A stretch of DNA of 5,407 nt, taken from contig JAGVPR010000314.1 in the NCBI GenBank assembly GCA_020052115.1, forward strand, positions 1 to 5,407, written 5' to 3'. The position numbers and the translations under genes are program-made. The notes under the pieces are model-generated. The model saw only the letters and a list, made by a program, of their open reading frames with translations. It was not told the DNA's origin and made no database searches. The DNA comes from Candidatus Eiseniibacteriota bacterium. Its GTDB lineage: Bacteria; Eisenbacteria; RBG-16-71-46; JAGVPR01. This document shows, in pieces, positions 1 to 5,407 of this stretch. Each line of letters opens with the position of its first letter. Within the stretch, counting starts at the first letter, position 1.

Positions 1-1153
1 CGGGCAGGAGCCCGAACACCACGCCGGCCACCAGCGCGAGGACGAGCACGACGGAGATCCAGATGAGACTGGGGCGCATCGGGAAGTCGGGGTAGATCGC
101 CGCGCCGAGGTAGATCCCGGCGATCCCGATCCCGACGCCGAGCAGCGCGCCGGCGACGGCGAGCACGAGCGCTTCGACCATGAACACCGCGAGGATCTGC
201 CTCTTCGTCGCGCCGATCGCCTTGAAGAGGCCCACCTCGCTCGTCCTCTCGGAGACCGAGACGAGCATCACGTTCATGATGCCGATGCCCGCGACGGCGA
301 GCGAGACGGCCGCGATCCCTACGAGGGCCATCGTGAGCGTGTCGAGGATCTTCCGGAAGGTGCTGAGCACGGCGCCCTGGGTCACGATCGTCACGTCGTC
401 GTCGTCGTGCCGGTCGGTGAGGACGGCCTCGACCTGCCGCTGGGCCGCTTCGATGTCGGCTTCGCTGCGCGCCTGAACGAGGATGCGGAACAGGCCCGTC
501 TCGTTGAAGAGGCTCAGCCCCGAGGCGACCGGAATGAACACGACGTCGTCAATGTCGGTGCCGAGCGAGCGTCCCTTCGGTGCGAGCACGCCGATCACGC
601 GGAATCGCCGCTCGCCGACGCGGATCCCCTTGCCCAGCGGGCTCTCGCCCTGAAAGAGCTCCCGCTGTATCGTGCGCCCGATCACGGCGACCGCTTCGCC
701 CTGGCGCGGATCCACGTCGGGGAGGAAGCGGCCGAGCGAGATGCGGAGGTTGCGGATCTCGAGCATCGTCGGGGTCGAGCCGATCACCGGAACCGTGCGC
801 GAGCGGTTGCCGTACGCCACCACCGTCGAGCCGAGCGAGACCGGCGCGGTGCGCAGAACCGCCGAGCACTGCCGGGCAACCGCCTCGGTGTCGGCGATCG
901 TGAGGTCGCGCGTGCCGCCGCCCAAGGGCGGGGCGCCCCCGTGGGTCTCGATCTTTCCGGGAACGACGATGAGGATGTTCGTTCCCATCCCGACGAATTC
1001 CTTCATCACGTATTCACGGGCCCCCTGGCCGAGCGAGGTCAGCAGGAGAACGGCGATGACGCCCACGGAGGTGGCGACGAGAGTGAGGATCGTGCGAAGG
1101 CGATGGAGCCTCAGCGCCTCCGCCGTGAGTTCGAGGATGTCGGAGGCGATCAC
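1..1153 (-). CDS. MacB-type ABC transporter permease (FtsX domain), C-terminus cut by window edge
   Basis: Inner-membrane subunit of a MacB-like type VII ABC exporter, which uses ATP hydrolysis to move the periplasmic part and push substrate towards a TolC-like channel rather than through the membrane. My reading gives 384 uninterrupted codons from a GTG at 1153. A hydrophobic segment spans residues 22-41, a large periplasmic domain (MacB_PCD type) about 45-260, and the FtsX domain starts near 273. This has TM2 about 273-300, the hallmark SERTSEVGLFKAIGATKRQI at 301-320, TM3 about 321-350 and TM4 about 363-383, ending in GLLP. That stretch normally precedes a short cytoplasmic tail, so only about 15-20 residues are probably missing. 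The GTG start overlaps the TGA of the ATPase gene (GTGA) and has no good Shine-Dalgarno, so translation is probably coupled to the ATPase. The nonsense codon in that gene could therefore reduce permease expression. The ATPase is a separate polypeptide, unlike E. coli MacB where both parts are fused. Family is confident; the substrate is unknown. Confidence 0.93.
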   Translation of the reverse strand, partial: MIASDILELTAEALRLHRLRTILTLVATSVGVIAVLLLTSLGQGAREYVMKEFVGMGTNILIVVPGKIETHGGAPPLGGGTRDLTIADTEAVARQCSAVLRTAPVSLGSTVVAYGNRSRTVPVIGSTPTMLEIRNLRISLGRFLPDVDPRQGEAVAVIGRTIQRELFQGESPLGKGIRVGERRFRVIGVLAPKGRSLGTDIDDVVFIPVASGLSLFNETGLFRILVQARSEADIEAAQRQVEAVLTDRHDDDDVTIVTQGAVLSTFRKILDTLTMALVGIAAVSLAVAGIGIMNVMLVSVSERTSEVGLFKAIGATKRQILAVFMVEALVLAVAGALLGVGIGIAGIYLGAAIYPDFPMRPSLIWISVVLVLALVAGVVFGLLP

Positions 1154-1836
1154 GGCGGCGCGTTCCCGTCGCCGTCAGGGAGCAGCCGTCCATCTCGCAT
1201 GCGGATCGTGCGCCGCGCGAACGAGGCGATCGCCGGATCGTGCGTGACCAGGACGATCGTGAGTCCTTCGGCGTTCATGCGGGAGAGGAGCCCCACGATC
1301 TCGCGGCCGGAGACCGAGTCGAGGTTCCCGGTCGGCTCGTCCGCCAGCAGCAGGCTTGGCTTGAGCACCATCGCGCGCGCGATGGCCACACGCTGGCGCT
1401 CGCCGCCCGAGAGCTGGTCCGGCCGGTGCTTCGCGCGCGGCAGAAGCCCCACGCTCGCGAGCGACTCCTCCACGCGCTCGCGGCGCCGGCTCGGCGCCAC
1501 CCCAGCGAAGATCATCGGAAGCTCGACGTTGCGGGCCGCTGTCATGCGGGGGATCAAGTGGAACGACTGGAAGATGAAACCGATCTTCCCTTGCCGGAGT
1601 TCGGCGAGACGGTCGCCGTCGAGATGCTCGACCTCCTCGCCGTCGAGCGCGTAGGCGCCGCCGGTCGGAGAGTCGAGGAGCCCGATGACGTTCAGGAGCG
1701 TGGATTTTCCCGACCCCTACGGCCCCATGAGCGCGACGAAGGCGCCGCGCTCGATCCCGATCGTCACGTGATCGAGCGCGCGCACCGTCGCGTCCCCCAC
1801 GCGAAACTCGCGGGAGACGTCCCGCATCCGGATCAT
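1150..1836 (-). pseudogene. MacB/LolD-type ABC transporter ATPase, interrupted by in-frame TAG in Walker A
   Basis: Cytoplasmic ATPase expected to power the adjacent permease. From the ATG at 1836 the frame encodes 228 residues, normal for this family, but codon 40 (1719-1717) is TAG. The surrounding residues read GP-stop-GSGKST, so the stop replaces the serine usual in GPSGSGKST; TCG to TAG is one base change. All else is intact: Walker A lysine 44, Q-loop Q90 in FIFQSFHLIPRMTAARNV, signature LSGGE at 142-146, Walker B LLLADEP at 162-168 with catalytic E167, D-loop NLDS at 171-174 and H-loop H199. The first ATG, GTG or TTG after the stop is a TTG at 1557 (codon 94), so a restart would yield only 135 residues with no Walker A and no ATP binding of the normal kind. 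The ATG start is supported by AGGAG four bases upstream. TAG ends the preceding M16 gene, so it is unlikely to be a sense codon in this organism. Sequence error, population variant and true pseudogene all fit. The family is very clear; the functional state is open. Confidence 0.9.
1717..1719 (-). other. Premature stop codon TAG in the Walker A motif of the ABC ATPase
   Basis: On the minus strand the codons around this site read GGG CCG TAG GGG TCG GGA AAA TCC ACG. Bases on both sides stay in the same frame, so this is a substitution and not a frameshift. A single C to A change from TCG (serine) would produce it, equivalent to G to T at plus-strand position 1718. Confidence 0.9.
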
Positions 1837-1840
1837 GCGG

Positions 1841-1843
1841 CTC

Positions 1844-1845
<2 letters not shown>
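1841..1845 (-). promoter_or_regulatory. Ribosome binding site of the ABC ATPase, overlapping the M16 stop codon
   Basis: AGGAG on the minus strand lies four bases before the ATG at 1836 and supports that start. Its first two bases are the last two of the TAG stop (1846-1844) of the upstream M16 gene, and only seven bases separate stop and start. A ribosome ending the peptidase would be sitting on the ATPase initiation region, which suggests translational coupling. Confidence 0.75.
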
Positions 1846-4618
<2,773 letters not shown>

Positions 4619-4624
4619 GACTGG

Positions 4625-4630
4625 CTCCTC
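4625..4630 (-). promoter_or_regulatory. Ribosome binding site of the M16 peptidase
   Basis: GAGGAG on the minus strand lies six bases before the ATG at 4618, near-ideal spacing. It fixes the start so that the signal peptide is included. Confidence 0.75.
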
Positions 4631-4669
4631 TTCTAGCGGTGAATGGACTGCAACCCCGAACGCGCGTTG

Positions 4670-4699
4670 ATTGTAGCGGATCTACGGAGGTCCGTCCAA
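4670..4699 (-). promoter_or_regulatory. Candidate sigma70-like promoter for the M16-ATPase-permease unit
   Basis: On the minus strand TTGGAC (4699-4694) resembles a -35 box and TACAAT (4675-4670) is one base from the -10 consensus, with an 18-base spacer. Transcription would start near 4663, leaving a leader of roughly 45 bases before the M16 ATG. The -35 element lies inside the distal arm of the hairpin at 4686-4742. This is a motif match only; the sigma-factor preferences of the host are unknown. Confidence 0.4.
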
Positions 4700-4742
4700 G
4701 GCGCTGCGATGGACGCTCCGCAGCAGCCTTGGACGGACCTCC
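4686..4742 (-). terminator. Long perfect hairpin just after the adaptor gene; possible terminator or repeat element
   Basis: Arms GGAGGTCCGTCCAAGGC (4686-4702) and its exact reverse complement (4726-4742) form a 17-bp stem. After a single-base bulge at 4725 a further 6-bp stem follows (4703-4708 with 4719-4724), closing a 10-base loop at 4709-4718. The structure begins five bases after the adaptor TGA on the transcribed strand. It is far longer than most intrinsic terminator stems and no T-run follows, so it could be a U-less terminator, an mRNA-stabilising 3' structure, or a dispersed palindromic element of REP/MITE type. The inverted repeat itself is certain; its role is not. Confidence 0.5.
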
Positions 4743-4747
4743 ATTCC

Positions 4748-5407
4748 TCACGTCCCGTTGCGCTCCACCTTCACGCGGGCGCCGTCTCTGACCCCCGGCC
4801 GGTCGAGGCTCGTGATGACTCGTTCGCCCGCCGAGAGTCCCGTCATGATCTCCGTGAACTCCCAGTTGTGCAGGCCGAGCTTCACCTCGCGGGCTTCCGC
4901 CCTGCCATCGTTCACCACGAGCACGCGGCGCCGCTCCATGACGGCGAAGGTGGGGATGCGCAGAACGTCGGAGCGGGTATCGAGGATGATCTCGACGTCC
5001 GCGGAAGCGCCGGGGCGGGGCTTCGGCTGGTCGGGCCCGATCCGGAAATCGACCTCGATCTCCATCGTGCGGCTCTGGCCGAGGAGGTCGGAGACGAACG
5101 GCGCCACGCGCGTGACCGCTCCGTTGTAGACCACCCCCGGGAAGGCATCGAGCGTCACACGGACCGGAAGTCCCGATTGCACACGGCCGATGTCCACCTC
5201 GTCTATCGGCGCGCTGACGTAGAGGCTGTCGGGGCCGAGAATCTCCGCCACGGGCCTGCCCGGGACGACCGATTCTCCGATCTCCGTGAAGAGCTGTGTG
5301 ACCACGCCATCGAACGGAGCGCGGATTCCCAAATCGCGGGATTGCTGCTCGGCCAGCCGCAACGCCGCTCCCGCGCGCTCGAGCATCGCCTGCCCGGCGC
5401 GCAGGTC
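4748..5407 (-). CDS. MacA/HlyD-type periplasmic adaptor subunit of an efflux system, N-terminus cut by window edge
   Basis: The frame is open to the right edge, so the gene begins outside the window; 219 C-terminal residues are visible and the Met at 5386 is internal. The visible part starts at the end of the alpha-helical hairpin (about 1-26). It continues with the second lipoyl half, RAPFDGVV at 29-36 and GESVVPGRPV at 44-53, then the beta-barrel domain (about 60-145, with GLPVRVTLDAFPG and VVYNGAVTRVAPFV). It ends in the membrane-proximal domain (about 146-219, LRIPTFAVMERRRVLVV followed by GLSAGERVI). The layout matches MacA-like membrane-fusion proteins, which bridge the inner-membrane transporter to the outer-membrane TolC-type channel. 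The signal or anchor sequence, first lipoyl half and most of the hairpin lie off-window. It stops 129 bases before the M16 start and is separated from it by the strong hairpin. With the MacB-like genes downstream it probably forms the adaptor of the same exporter. Confidence 0.92.
   Translation of the reverse strand, partial: DLRAGQAMLERAGAALRLAEQQSRDLGIRAPFDGVVTQLFTEIGESVVPGRPVAEILGPDSLYVSAPIDEVDIGRVQSGLPVRVTLDAFPGVVYNGAVTRVAPFVSDLLGQSRTMEIEVDFRIGPDQPKPRPGASADVEIILDTRSDVLRIPTFAVMERRRVLVVNDGRAEAREVKLGLHNWEFTEIMTGLSAGERVITSLDRPGVRDGARVKVERNGT

Noticed and set aside
1150..1557. Stand-alone 135-residue ATPase gene starting at TTG
   Set aside because: The homology continues upstream without a break to the ATG at 1836 and includes Walker A, so this is the 3' part of the interrupted gene and not an independent short protein.
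407..1654. Plus-strand open frame of 415 codons
   Set aside because: It runs antisense across the permease and ATPase genes; its low-complexity, charged product has no family features.
1717..1719. TAG as a reassigned sense codon or pyrrolysine site
   Set aside because: The neighbouring M16 gene ends properly at TAG, and pyrrolysine has no precedent in a Walker A loop. Nothing here supports recoding.
4660..4690. Classical Rho-independent terminator call for the hairpin
   Set aside because: No T-run follows the stem on the minus strand (the bases read GTAGATCCGCTACAATC), so only an atypical terminator remains possible; I kept the hairpin with reduced confidence.

Overview
The window is a GC-rich bacterial segment (visibly around two thirds G+C) in which every supported gene lies on the minus strand. 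Read from the right edge to the left edge it holds: the C-terminal part of a MacA/HlyD-type periplasmic adaptor (RND/ABC efflux membrane-fusion protein), a short intergenic gap with a very strong perfect hairpin and a candidate promoter, a complete 924-residue secreted two-domain M16 zinc metallopeptidase, a MacB/LolD-type ABC ATPase, and most of a MacB-type FtsX-domain permease that runs off the left edge. The adaptor and the signal peptide on the peptidase point to a Gram-negative cell envelope. The base composition and the frequent pairing of large M16 peptidases with MacB systems would fit Acidobacteriota, Gemmatimonadota, Myxococcota or similar groups, but nothing here fixes the taxon.

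Layout: adaptor 5407-4748 (partial), gap 4747-4619, M16 peptidase 4618-1844, ABC ATPase 1836-1150, permease 1153-1 (partial). The last three are tightly packed. The peptidase stop codon sits inside the Shine-Dalgarno of the ATPase, and the ATPase stop overlaps the permease GTG start by four bases (GTGA), so they look like one translationally coupled unit. Together the adaptor, ATPase and permease would form a MacAB-like tripartite exporter acting from the inner membrane and periplasm through a TolC-like outer-membrane channel. The M16 peptidase would be a periplasmic partner that may cut the exported peptide or clear peptide debris.

The main surprise is that the ATPase is broken as written. 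Codon 40, in the middle of the Walker A loop where serine is expected, is TAG. All other ATPase motifs and the whole downstream permease frame are intact, so this is either a sequence error or a very recent nonsense mutation. The second notable feature is a 57-base inverted repeat just after the adaptor stop, with one arm overlapping the candidate promoter for the peptidase-ATPase-permease unit. I found no RNA gene, CRISPR array, insertion sequence or clearly new system.
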